A stretch of 64,000 nucleotides of DNA from the NCBI GenBank assembly GCA_022497145.1, contig MU385888.1, positions 230,245 to 294,244 on the forward strand. The letters run 5' to 3'. The notes beneath the pieces were generated by a model, which worked only from the letters and a program-made list of their open reading frames with translations, was not told the origin of the DNA and did no database searches. A program made the translations under genes and the position numbers. How positions within the stretch are numbered: the stretch's first letter is position 1; each line of letters opens with the position of its first letter. This stretch comes from Rostrohypoxylon terebratum. Lineage: Eukaryota > Ascomycota > Sordariomycetes > Xylariales > Hypoxylaceae. Of this stretch, positions 23,017-34,091 are shown in pieces.

Positions 23017-23755
23017 TTTCCTTTTTTTCGGTACACTACGCGTTCTACACAACCAGGACAATATGGATAGTCATATCCATATCTGCGCTCTTCTATCATT
23101 TCCCATACGTTTTACATACATATAGGATTTTCGTGATGCCATTGACTTAGAACTTTGCTATCATATCCATTATCAAGCAAGGAAACGTAACTTGTGCGAC
23201 AGTGGTGATTATGGAGGTGATCACGTGATATACATTTACTGTTCTATTGAATTTGTTCTATTATATATCAAGACGTATACCATACACTGAGAACCTCGAC
23301 AACTGACGTACACCGATTGTCATTGGATCATTTACCACAACATATTGATTGTCCTTGAAGGTTGAATTGAAGATATAAACCGGAGATGGAGATTACTAAT
23401 CTCCATCACGTAAGCATGAAGTCGCTCTACGAACCGAATAGAGTCTAGTCGCCGGGACAGCACTAGCGAATCAGACCGGAGGGATTGCGCCCCGAGTCAG
23501 CCGCAGCTTGTAGCGAGAAAAGAGCGAAAACTTGCCGGCGGCTGCCGCAAGCGAAGCGACTTCTTAGCGACATCTTATGTCCCATTCATTATGACGGATC
23601 ATGACAATCGCAAAGAGTCATTTCGGCGATTGTATATAATGGAACTAGATCTTCCGTTGGAGAAGTCACGATGCATCATCTAGCAAGCCAAGCATTTCAA
23701 CCATCACACAGCCAACCCCGATAGGGAATAAATAATTAATCAATCAATTTCAATC
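23017..23755. other. promoter region of the NAD(P)-binding gene
   Basis: AT-rich then GC-richer upstream DNA. A TATA-like TGTATATAATGG lies at about 23630-23642, roughly 115 bp before the ATG, a plausible core promoter. No gene seen. Confidence 0.4.
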
Positions 23756-24481
23756 ATGTCGCAAAAAACAGTCGCATTCCTCGGCGCAAGCACTGGCGTC
23801 GGCCTAAGCGCCCTCAAGACCTGTCTCGCAGCAGGGCACCAATGCATCGCGCTATGCCGGAGCCCCTCCAAACTAACCGCGCTCTTCGACCTAGCGACGA
23901 CGCCGAACCTTCAGCTAGTCCAGGGCAACGCGCACGACGCGGCGGCCGTGTCGCGGTGCCTGAAGGCGTCGGAGACCGCGCTCGTGGACGCGGTCGTGTT
24001 CACGATCGGCGGCGCCTTCGTCTGGAGCAAGATGACGCTGGACGACCCGAACGTGTGCGAGAAGGGGATCGCGACGGTGCTGGCGGCGCTGGCGGACCTG
24101 CGCGGGGAGGGCGCGGCGGGCCGCCCGCACGTCGTCGTGTGCAGCACCACGGGCACGTCGCGCTTCGGCCGCGACACGCCCCGCCTCGTGGCGCCGTTCT
24201 ACTCCGTCGGCCTCAAGGTGCCGGCCGCAGATAAGCTGGCCATGGAGGACAAGCTGGCCGCCAGCGGCGAGGACTTCACGATCGTGCGCGCGAGCTTGCT
24301 GACGGATGGCGAGACGGAGAGGGAGATCCGCGTCGGCATCGAGGACCCGGTGAAGGGCATCGAGAGCAGGGCGATTGGGTACACGATTTCGCGGGAAGAT
24401 GCGGGGAAGTGGATTGCTAGGAATCTGGTAATGACGAGGGACGCGAAGTATTTGAATAAGACGGCGACGATTACTTACTGA
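23756..24481 (+). CDS. NAD(P)-binding Rossmann protein (atypical SDR/NmrA-like)
   Basis: Single-exon 241-residue protein. It opens with VAFLGASTGVGLSALKTCL, an atypical short-chain dehydrogenase GxxxxG nucleotide motif at residues ~8-15, followed by CRSPSKL, which suggests NADP binding through the Arg. The body fits the NAD(P)H-binding (PF13460-like) family, with VVVCSTTGTSRFGRD and FTIVRASLLTDGE. It lacks an evident YxxxK catalytic pair, so it may be a redox-sensing or epimerase-like protein rather than a classical dehydrogenase. The middle of the gene (about 23920-24300) is much more GC-rich than its flanks, with strong G/C at third codon positions. The ATG follows an A/T-rich leader. Confidence 0.82.
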   Translation: MSQKTVAFLGASTGVGLSALKTCLAAGHQCIALCRSPSKLTALFDLATTPNLQLVQGNAHDAAAVSRCLKASETALVDAVVFTIGGAFVWSKMTLDDPNVCEKGIATVLAALADLRGEGAAGRPHVVVCSTTGTSRFGRDTPRLVAPFYSVGLKVPAADKLAMEDKLAASGEDFTIVRASLLTDGETEREIRVGIEDPVKGIESRAIGYTISREDAGKWIARNLVMTRDAKYLNKTATITY

Positions 24482-25155
24482 GGGAAGCCGTTAGAGATCG
24501 TGTTGCGATTTCGATGATATTTTTTCATTTGTTTTAGAGAATTGGAAGTTACATTAGCTAGGCGCTGCGGGTATGGTTCCATGATATACTTTTGATAGAG
24601 ACGTTTTGTTATATCCGAGCTCCTAGAGGAAATAGACATTATATGGATACCACTGAAAATATTCCCGTTGGTGTTGGCAGTTGACATGTCTAAGCCACAC
24701 AAGGTAAGCTTACGGGCGAGTGTTGAGTAACTAACGGGATTTGCTATTAATCCCGAACGAAGAGAGTGCTTTTCGGGTTGGCTTTTTTTTATGTCAATGC
24801 CTTCTTAATTCTCTATCAACATCATATTATTGTGGGACACTTTGAGTTAGTCACGTAATACAGTGCCGGAAACACATTGTCCTACAAAGCGCAGCGTTCG
24901 GGATTTCCCATATAAGACAATCCGGTAACCGCACGAGAATCAAATGAAGACTGACTAGACTTCTTGTTGAAACTCATCAGTGTTGAAGCTTAGCTATTTA
25001 ACACCTATGTTCATTGTTCGATTCCAGGTTCACTAAGGAACTCCTATGTACTGGCAAAGTTGGATCGCGACATTCATATTGCCCAGGATTCGCGCCATGC
25101 TGATGAAAGAAAACGTCAACCCACCCTTTTCAAACTCGTTTGTATCGTTCGTCTT
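24482..25155. other. convergent intergenic, no gene seen
   Basis: AT-rich spacer between the 3' ends of the NAD(P)-binding gene and the CoA-ligase gene. No coding or repeat feature seen. Confidence 0.4.
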
Positions 25156-26928
25156 CTAGGATAGCTTCGTCTCGTTCGGCTTACGGTCACCAACTTCCTT
25201 CGCAGCCTGATCTCGTAGGACTCTTCGCAGAATTTTGCCGGACTAATAAATTCGCAGTTAGTCAAGGCTCACCAGCCCATCTAGCCTTGTCAGAATTATA
25301 TCACTTACCGGATTCTTAGGGATGGCATCAATGAATTTGACGCCGCCACGCAGCCACTTGTACTTGGTGACTCGCGACTCCATCCACTTAGCAATCTCCT
25401 GTTCCGTCTGCTTCACAGCGGGGTTCGCAACGACGTAAGCGCGAGGTAATTCTTCGCCGTTGATCGTAACACCCACCACGGCCACGTCGACGATTCCCTT
25501 GTTGTCTAGGAGCACGTCTTCTAGCTCAGCCGGAGCTACCTGACTGCCTTTCACCTTGATGAGTTCCTTGATGCGATCTACAATGTAGAGGTGTCCACCG
25601 GGTCCATATTTATCCACGTATCCGATATCTCCGGTCTTTAACCAACGGGTACCGTCTGAGTCGATATGAAGGGTATTGGCAGTGGCCTCGGGTTTCTGCC
25701 AATAGCCTTTGAGGAGGTTTGGGCCAGTAACCCACACCTCACCTGCCTCATTGGCTTTGGTAATTTCGCCCGAGCCGTCGACTTTCATAATCCGGGCCTT
25801 GAAGTTCGGCATCAGCTCGCCGACGGCCGCCGATATGGTCTGGTCCTCGGGATGAAAGGACGTGCAGCCGCACGTCAACTCCGACATGCCCCATCCTTGG
25901 CGTAGCCTTACGGCACCGGGGGGCCACAACTTGAGAACCTCCTCACTAATCTCGGCTCCCAGGGGTGCGGCACCGCTACCGATAACCTCGATGCTGCTGA
26001 GATCATATTTTCGACTTAGAGGGCTTTTGGCGAGTGCAACAATGATGGGGGGCACACAGATGAGAATATCGATGCGAAATTTCTCGATGTGTTGGAGCAT
26101 CTTCTCGAAGTTGAACGAAGGCATGAGATACACCGGGACACCTTCGCGAGGGTAGTTGCAGATGAAGTACGACTGGCCGTATGCGTGGTACATCGGCAAA
26201 AAGCCTAGTCGTCTGGCTCGCTTCTTCTTTTCTTCATATTCGGAGTCGAACCGCTCCATGTAGTTCGAGATAAGCCCGTTCGAGACATAGGCGAAATGCG
26301 TGATTTCGACACCCTTCGGCACACCCGTCGTTCCCGAGCTGTAGTTGAGTGCACATACTTGCTCGGTTGAATCTGCCGGTTCAACCCAGTCGAACTTTGC
26401 TGCTTCTTCGGGGGACGCGAGAAGAGTTGTCCAGTGTTGAGTTCCGAGTCGTGCCTTGCCTGGTGTCGAATCGAGGGCGGTCGCATCAAAACTATAGATT
26501 TGGCTCTTGGATAGACCGACTTGGGCTGCTGCTTCTACCGCAGTCTCCATACTGGCATCACTGGCTATGAGAAAAGAGGCACCGCTATCTTTGACTTGAT
26601 AAGCAAGTTCTCGTGCGACGAAGCTGGGGTTAGCACCGGTAAAAATGCCGCCGGCCATGAGAGCGCCCATGAATACTACGGGGGTGAAAATGTTGTTGCC
26701 GGAGAAGAGGAGGAGGCGGTCACCCGGTTTGAAGCCCGCCCGGGTCAGTCCGAGGGCTAGTCGCTTTGCCCATAAGCGGTAATCGGTTTGTGTGAGAAAG
26801 TGTGTGTCCGGGCGATCAGCGTCGATGAATTGAGGGGTGTTTAAGAGAGGGCCGAATGAAGAGCCAAAAACCCATTTTTGCAAAGAGCAGTTGGGTATGG
26901 GAGTCGTCCATCTTGATTCGATCGTCAT
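25156..26928 (-). CDS. 4-coumarate-CoA ligase-like acyl-CoA synthetase
   Basis: ATP-dependent acid:CoA ligase of the ANL superfamily, forming an acyl-AMP then acyl-CoA. Exons on the minus strand are 26928-25309 and 25242-25156, giving 568 residues. The 66-bp intron matters: unspliced, the protein would stop before the catalytic lysine; spliced, it reads PKNP/SGKILRRVLRD, the conserved A10 motif. Other motifs: P-loop YSSGTTGVPKGV (~195), GWGMSELTCG, the TGDIGYVD adenylation motif, and KELIKVKGSQVAPAELEDVL. The frame is open 47 codons upstream, but through a (GGAATT)-type repeat, so I start at MTIESRW. The C-terminus ends TKLS, not a good peroxisomal PTS1. Substrate (aromatic or fatty acid) is unknown. 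Confidence 0.92.
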
Positions 26929-26931
26929 GGT

Positions 26932-26998
26932 GGAATTGGGAAATTGGAATTGGAATTGGGAATATGAATGGGAATAGGAATTGGAATGGGAATTGAAG
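26932..26998. repeat. GGAATT-type simple repeat
   Basis: Imperfect tandem GGAATT/GGGAAT units directly upstream of the CoA-ligase start codon. On the minus strand it lies in the leader and keeps an open frame rich in Ser, Tyr, Gln and Phe. Confidence 0.75.
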
Positions 26999-29296
26999 CA
27001 GAAGTTAAAATTGGTGAGGGTGGCGTCGGATATGCGAATCAGACGTTGAGGTGGTGAAACGCCTATCAAGCCTCCTAATATCTGATGGAATCTCGGTCAA
27101 GTTAAAGACCGGATTGGTGCTGTCACAGTCGTTCTTTGCCTACAAAACTTGTTTCTGGGAGTTTGATAATTTGCTTTACGATGGTACTAACTAACGTCGG
27201 TAGACGATGGTGGAGGTCAGTTTGGGAGAAGATGGAGGAAAATCGATCACTGAAAAAGGTGAATAAAGGCGAGGTACTCCAAAAATCCCAACGTCACAAT
27301 GCGGAGCCCGTCTCAGTAGCTCGGGTGCGGTGCGGGTTTGCCGCGTTGCCTATCGCATCCGTAACCAAGCAGGTAGCTGGCAGTTGGTAGCAGGGCAACA
27401 TCGACGAGTTCCTTCGCTATGAGGGGTGTCCTATTGGCCCTAGGTCCCTGGATTATTTACCTAGTACTTCGTATTTATGCCGAGGTATCAAATCAAGTAC
27501 AGTGGCCACGAATGAATGAGCCATACAATCTTATTCGGGGTTGCTAACTTGCTATCCCCGCAAATCACGGTGAGGATGCAGCTTGGATGCAACTTAGGGG
27601 GTTAGGATATTGCGGAGAAGGTGACAAAGAAATAAGCAAGATGGGCCAGATGGGCACAGATGGTCAGGGGGTGGCTCAGGAGCCGAGGTATTATGCTTTT
27701 TTGGACACCAAAGGAGCATAGTGCGGACGTGTCGGGGTTATTTCCTGCGCTTTACATCAACTCCCTGGGGCCTAGGTAATTGGAGGTATTCGACCGAAAA
27801 GATTGTCGTTGGAGATTTACGGCGGCGGGAGCCATTTTGATGAGGGAGAATCAATATTCAAATCCCTTACGCAGTACTTCGCTTGGTTAGGGGAAACCTT
27901 AATAGGTACCTAGTAACCTTAGCATGTTAAAGGGTACTAGGTACATACTACTAGGTACTACATAGGACCATAGGTACGTACTCAGTGGCAACACCCTAGC
28001 AGCCTTAGCGGCTGAGGTTTGTTTAACGTATTGTACAGACAGCCCTGGAGATCGCGAGGAAGTCGCGCCTGCTGCGACGATGTGTGTGTTCTACGCATGA
28101 TTTACGTAGTCACGTAGTACATTTAGGTAATAAGGTTACCAGGTACCTGTTCCATCCATTGGAAGAACGCGCCTCGATGAGAGAGACTATTTAACTATGG
28201 CTGGACTAGTAGATTCGAAAAAAGCAAAAGACGTGTGAGAAAAACGCCATTCATAATATTGGTGTGAGTCGGAGAACTGTCGCGCACCCAATCGCGATCG
28301 CCAACGTTTCGGATATTAGATTCGGACTTTACCGTACATCGTACAAGCCACCACTAAACCGTGATCATGGTTCATGATCCCGTCCCGTCAGCCCGTGTAA
28401 AAGGTGTGAAGGACGTGAAGGACCATTGAAAAACATGAAAGTAAATGCGGCAACTAGTAAAACAAGGTAATACGATGACAACAACCATCTCGGATGTAAT
28501 CATTTTTATTCCTTCTTGGCACCACGTTTTTACGTTCTAGATGGGTTCCGTGCCATGTCTGGCTACACTAGCTACACCTTCTGTCTTCGCGCACACAAGC
28601 CATGGGCAATTAATCCTTGCCGTCTCGCTTGTTCGGCTTCAGCTTCGCTTGTTATCACACCCTTTCGGCTAGCAGTTCTATTTATTGTTCCTTGCGCTAT
28701 GCTATTTCATCGCAGCAGTAGTCATCGTATCGCATCATTATAGTTCAGATTTTCTCTCCAAGTCAATCGACGGAACTAAGTCAGCCCTCGCGTTATTCAG
28801 GGGCACCTGGGTTCATCTTCTGCTACTGATGTGCAGCTCTTAGGATAAATGATGGAAGCTGGGGTTAGGGTTAGGGATATCAATATTTAAGGTTAGGGTT
28901 ACGGCTATGATTACTAATTCGCAACTTGAACATACTATGATTACCTACATAACCATCACCCCTGATTACATAATACATCGATCAAGTTGGGCTTGCCTAC
29001 TTCGTCACAGATTACCTGGAGTCTTGGGAATCTGCAACCTCATTCCCACTATGCCAGGCCTTCTTCAACGCTGAAAAAGAGCTGATTGTAGGCAAGTGCC
29101 CAGGAATAGTGTTTAGGCAGGTACCTAGGTAGGTAGGTAGGTAAGCTGACCTTTTCCGTTCAACGTCCATGAATCTTCTATTTCCATCAAATTGTCTTTT
29201 TTCCGCTGAAACAATTTGGTATACATAAGTTTCCTTATGGTTAAAAGAAAAGGCACACATTATTCGGCTTATACAAATTTACACGTCATCGTCACC
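26999..29296. other. long intergenic region, no supported gene
   Basis: 2.3 kb without a supported gene. It contains several TAGGTACCTAG-type motifs (27904-27960, 28140-28150, 29119-29140 with a GGTAGGTAGGTA run), and a telomere-type block GGGGTTAGGGTTAGGG (28861-28876) with a second copy GGTTAGGGTT (28891-28900). Short open frames such as 28516-28743 look random. Confidence 0.45.
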
Positions 29297-30363
29297 ATGT
29301 CGCGGGGATCAACCCCGAGCATGTCCCCCGACTCCGGGGCTGATTCGGACCCCGACGCCCAACATGACACTCATCCACCTAATCTCGAATGCCAGATACT
29401 CCGCAAGATGAGGAATAAACTGAAACGTCATCCAGAACTCTGGTTGGGTAACCCCCTTACCACCCGAGATCACAGACTCCTCTATTGCCGTTCCGTCGAC
29501 TTTTTTGATGCTTCCAGAGCATTGGGTACTTGTTACGCCCAGAAGCTTGTACGGTATCAAACCACACCTTGCAGCGATTAAGTAAGCTAACGATCTTACA
29601 TAGACATTCTTTCTACCAAGGGAGGAAATTACGCCCGTGAAGGTACGTCTGTCAGTTTTTGCGGGAAGGACTTGATCATAACGAGCTATAGCGTATCGAA
29701 TGGAAAACGGAGGACGACTTCACTTGCAAAATGTTTGTACAGCGGTGTGGTGGCAAGGTTTTCATGCAACGATCGCCACAAATACCCTACCCAGATCACT
29801 TAAAACCATATCATATGAGAAGTAAGCATTTGTTTCTACTCGTTATATGTCCATTCTAAACTCTTCACAGTCGATGTCAAAATCATTCTTCCAACTCCTG
29901 CTGCGATTAAATATAAGGTTGCCTGGGGCGTCCTTTCGACTACGCCAGACAAGGCCCATATTTTACAAGGACCCTCCACATTCACCCCTAGTCATCCTTG
30001 GGATGCTATGATTCTGTACGACTGCCACATTACCCTTGAGGGCGAGCTCCGCAACTCCCCTCAGATTGCTAGCCGCGTGTATGATATTCTCTTGATGAAG
30101 ATGGGGCCTGATTACATATGTGAGACCGCCTTGATCCGCCTAATTACCATCGTATCCCAACTGATACACAAATAGTCCCTTGGCTTCCTGTTGCTATTAG
30201 GGATGTCGGCCCCTTCGAAAACCCCGGAGACAGAATACCGGAATGCTACCCACGGGCTTCACCTCAATTACCACTCCAGGAACCAAGTAGCCCAATAGAA
30301 TGGGCTTCTTCTTCTTTGTTCTCGCCGTCATCAGCATCTGGATTACCACCATCAGGCTTCTAG
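29297..30363 (+). CDS. hypothetical protein, five-exon gene, unrecognised
   Basis: Frame continuity and splice consensus give exons 29297-29548, 29604-29642, 29692-29821, 29871-30119 and 30176-30363, 285 residues in total. Introns are 49-56 bp with GT-AG borders and branch-like CTAAC/ATAAC sites. The first exon is acidic/Ser-rich, then HPELWLGNPLTTRDHRLLY. The core includes TFFLPREEITPVKRIEWKTE, a CK...RCGGKVFMQR segment and IDVKIILPTPAAIKYKVAWG. The last exon is Pro/Ser-rich (LPLQEPSSPIEWASSS). If the last intron is retained, it ends at 30175 with 241 residues. An in-frame ATG at 29237 is an alternative start. No family is recognised. Four consistent introns make this a likely real gene. Confidence 0.62.
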
Positions 30364-30622
30364 ATGCGCATATTAACGCGGATTGGTAACGACATTGATT
30401 GCTTGAGAGATGAAAGAGTGAACACGGACGGTCTTTACGTATAGCAGTAGCTAACAGGGGTTGGTGATAGAGGGGTTGGTTTTCTTTACGAGTAAATTGC
30501 ACATCTTTTTGCGTTAGACAGTTTCAATGGCATCGCATTCAAGCACTAACATCTTCTCTCTTTAATTCATTGAATTCTCTATTAACACCGCCTACCATGC
30601 ACACTCATATTCGACCTTCTAC

Positions 30623-31837
30623 CTAGTAAAGAATCTTGCCGCCGGCGCCAGTAACGGGCATTCCACCAGGAAGCTCCTTAAGCCCTGCAACGTGTTAGAA
30701 CCACAACACTATCTGAAGGAGATATAAAGGGAGCGCTTACAGCCATCGATATCCTCATTCACGGTAACCTGCTTGCTGCACTGGTTGGCCTGGGAAATAG
30801 ACTGCGTCTTCAAGGCGGCGCATCCGATATTGCAGTTCTGGTCCATGGCCTTCTGCAGCGCGTCGCCCTTCCACCCGAACATGTAGTCGCCGTGGTTACC
30901 GTAGCCCGTCGGGTCGCCGTAGGACCAGACGAACGGCTGGCTGCCGTCTTCGGGCCAGTCGTTCGGGTTGTTGAACGGTCGCGTGTCCCAGATCACTTCG
31001 TAGAAGAGCTGCGGGATCTTCACCGGATGGGTCGACGGGCACGCGCCGCCGCTCTCGAAGGTGCCGGAGGCCGGGTAGGCTACGTGCGAGGAGTGGTCGG
31101 GGGTGTCGAGGTTCTTGCCGTCCCAGCAGCTGAGTTACGGGTTAGTGGCTCCCCCCTTTTGAAAAAGAGTGGGTCGTTAGGAGGAGCGAGGTGCTTACGT
31201 TGGGAAACGAATGTTGGCCATGATGCCCATCTTGCATGGCTTTTTCGGCATGTCCATGGTCTCTCCCGTTCGAGTCAAGATGGTGTCCAGGCAGGTGTAA
31301 GTGAGTTGGCGGTACTTCTTGGCCTCTGCTTCAGTTCGGTAGGTCGGGTTTCCGACGATCATACGGAAGCCCTGGGTATCGCGGTTAGCACATTCTCAAT
31401 CCATTCTCATGAGCTTACGGCTAACGTACAGGTTTGAAAGCGGTAACCTTCTGGTTGTTGTAGCTGGGCGTGTAATATACGGTCATACCGCCCTTGGCGC
31501 CCTCGAAGCCGGAGTTGGCCATCTGCTGCACACGCTTGTACGTTCCGTTCCTTGCACGGAAGTACAGCACGGCGGTCCAGTAGTTCGACGTGTCCTCCGC
31601 GAAAGTGCATGTGGTGCAGGTAGCCTCGCTAGGGATATCCATTCGCGGGTAGTCCATCGAACTGTTAAAGGCATTGCCACCGATGATCTGGTGAACGTGC
31701 GGCGAGCCGACGACGCCAGGTGTCACGAGCGGGTCCAGACGCTCGACAACGAGCTGCGAGCACGAGAAACGAAGGAGCGCTTGAACGCTCGACGCTAGAA
31801 GCGCCGAGGCGGCGACGTAGCGAAGGTTGAGCTGCAT
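30623..31837 (-). CDS. secreted DUF1996 protein
   Basis: Exons on the minus strand are 31837-31430, 31371-31199, 31129-30741 and 30684-30623, giving 343 residues. A signal peptide (MQLNLRYVAASALLASSVQA) is followed by the DUF1996 hallmark RLDPLVTPGVVGSPHVHQ and GGNAF. Later blocks include TAVLYFRARNGTYKRV, GGMTVYYTP, GFRMIVGNP, CWDGKNLD, HSSHVAYP and NDWPEDGSQPFVWSYGDPTG, all typical of the family. Many Cys suggest disulfides in an extracellular protein. A C-terminal WSC domain, present in some relatives, is absent. Function of DUF1996 is not established; members are induced on complex carbon sources or at the cell wall. Confidence 0.92.
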
Positions 31838-33449
31838 CGTGGATTGTGAGGCCGATAAGGCTTCGCGATGTAGTGTAGCACGAGGAAAAGGGGGTTCCCC
31901 AGACTTCGCTTCCACGTCGCGGGCTCGAGGTTTATTTAAACCAGCACCCAGTATATGCAGAGTATACAGCCGGGTCAACCCATATTAGCCCTGTGACTTT
32001 CTATTCCATTCTTTCATTTCGAATTGCATCTCGATGTCTTTCTGTTTGCAACGTCGTCATATAGATGGTCGGCGGTTAATATGGCGAATATAGCCGAAAG
32101 CACCCCTGACCCATGTCTGCCGTGTGGAGTGACGAGCCGCGCCGTAGATTTTCTTTATTTAGGCATGGGCAAGGGGAATATCACGTTGTTTCTGGGATTG
32201 AGCTGGATCGTGCGAGGATTGCCGCTGGCTTTCATCGGCTAGGCGCTGAAGCTAGGTACAGGAAATCGTGGGAAATGAATGATGGAAACCTTGACATGTG
32301 ATGACATATTCTATTGTCCACGGCCCTGCTTATAGGGCACTCTTATTAGATTATATGTTTCCATATGATTGCCATGTAACCGAAGACATCTCCTTCAGAA
32401 CGTAGGTACCTAGGTCGATCTCTGGGATCAGATAACATCATATAATATACAAATACTTATTGGAAGTTGGAGATCCCAGATCGATGATCGAGCGATAACA
32501 AGACGTGTATGCACCTGGTTCTAAGGAAATAGCTGTTCATTTACATAAAGTCATGTCCGACCCCTGAATGCAGAGCTTCGGCGGTGGAAAGGAATACTTA
32601 CGTAATCCATTTGGTCTGTCAACCTCATCTAGAAATATGAGATTCCATTTCCCGGATAAATGAACTTATTTGGTCTTTTCTCGGCCGCCATCTTCCGGGG
32701 AATTGCAAGAGTAGGAATTCCAAATCTCATGAAAAAAGGTATTGTAATTTCTACGGTGTTCTGAACATGTTAATTTAGAAGACCTACCAGACTGCCAGAT
32801 CGCAGCTGGTGATGACTCAGGTATTACTAATACTATCAGACGTGCTCGAGGGTTAGGGTTAAAAATCGGGAGTAAAAGGTTCAGGGTTAGGGTTAGGGCT
32901 ATTAGCACTTGATTAGTAAGGATAGCTTTGCTGACTCATAAATCTTGTTACATAATCGGAGAAGCTCGCGTTAATTTCTCTCCGCCTCAAGTCAAGAAAC
33001 GGACTCGGTATAATGGAAAGCGCAATTGCGAGGTTCATTTTCAGTCATTTCTTATTCCGCAGCCTGCTCTTGTCTATCTACTCCACTCTCAATTGCCACG
33101 AACATGTCCGGCTCAATGCGACATTCCAAACTCTTATTGTACTCGGCTCCTTTCTTCAGAGCATGGAGCGAATTCTTCTGAGATTCCGGTCGCCACCCAG
33201 CATATGTCCAAGTAGTAGAGCCGCCAGCCTCCAAGGCTACTCGCCATGTCTGGCAATGACATCCACTATCTTTCCCATAGCCCGAAGAATCGAAGTGAAG
33301 TGCTTCAAGGCAGTTGACTTTCCCGAACGACCAACATTGATTATATCATCGCCGCTGCCGTTTTCATCTGGTGCTTCTGAAGGTGTATTCTAATTTAATC
33401 TATTTGAATCATCTGAGAGGGCAGCTACTATGTGTTACGTACTTTAAGT
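31838..33449. other. intergenic, telomere-like motifs, no supported gene
   Basis: Upstream of the DUF1996 gene. Contains GAGGGTTAGGGTTAAAAA (32849-32865) and TTCAGGGTTAGGGTTAGGG (32880-32898). The 33010-33400 stretch is open on both strands and carries a minus-strand VGRSGKST P-loop-like phrase interrupted by stops, so it may be decayed coding DNA. No intact gene is supported. Confidence 0.4.
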
Positions 33450-33719
33450 TTACATTATCTTCCTCACTTTCTTCTGCCATGCGGCTCCTGACTGTTTGAG
33501 TCCATAGAGTGCTTTTAGAAGTTCGATGAACACCCACTTAGAGCCGATCATATGGCTGCATATCGCCTTTAATGGCGTCGCGAATCTGAACTGTTGCTGC
33601 TCTTCCTTCGAGGTCATGCCCAGCGTTGTCCTGGTCCAACTCTTCACGTCTTTGTGCTTGATCTGAACTTCCGAGGATCTGACTGACTTGACTAAGGAAT
33701 TCCACAAGTTACTTTTCAT
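33450..33719 (-). pseudogene. Ty1/copia reverse transcriptase fragment
   Basis: An 89-codon open piece ending in ELLKALYGLKQSGAAWQKKV, close to the LLKALYGLKQS-P-R-xW motif of Ty1/copia reverse transcriptases. The preceding residues fit the start of the RT domain only loosely and there is no continuation into the catalytic YADD, so this is a remnant. It lies in the same strand and order as an integrase-like remnant upstream (34091-33906). Confidence 0.7.
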
Positions 33720-33905
33720 TAATTCCTCTCCCGAACGTAGGAGGTGCCTCGGCTTAGGGTTTTAGAGATTTCCTTGTTTTGGCCCTAGTCCATTCTTTCT
33801 TCTTTGAGTGCACTTTTCAAGGTAGGATTGTTTGCGTTTGATATCTCAAACAGCGAGTATTTCTCTGGAAAGTACGTGACTTATCCGCAGATCATCCGCG
33901 TCCTT

Positions 33906-34091
33906 TTACATGCGCTTCTTTTCTGGGTTAATTATTCTCGTGCCGCTCTCAAACAGACCCATTGCGGAGTGGATTGTCGTCCCGTTAATATACGCTTTAG
34001 CGTAATCAGATATCGCCATCATGCGTATTCTTCCAAGCACGTTCTTTTCCTCTAGGGCATTGACCAAGTTTCTAACCACGCTCTTCCCCAT
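33906..34091 (-). pseudogene. possible copia integrase C-terminal remnant
   Basis: The short minus-strand frame contains LEEKNVLGRIRMMA and AKAYINGTTIHSAMGLFES, which resemble the segment after the copia integrase core (family pattern E-K-N-V-P-K-R ... A-Y-I-R-N-R-x-x-H-S-A-L-G-x-T-P-F-E). It is interrupted and degenerate. Its position upstream of the RT fragment on the same strand agrees with copia gene order (integrase before RT). Confidence 0.42.

Noticed and set aside
23756..27069. possible secondary-metabolite cluster (reductase plus CoA ligase near a Zn2Cys6 regulator and LPMO)
   Set aside because: There is no core synthase (PKS, NRPS, terpene cyclase) and the genes are separated by long intergenic stretches.
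33010..33400. open frames on both strands with a VGRSGKST P-loop-like phrase
   Set aside because: Stop codons interrupt the P-loop frame and no other helicase or NTPase motif is present; at most decayed coding DNA.
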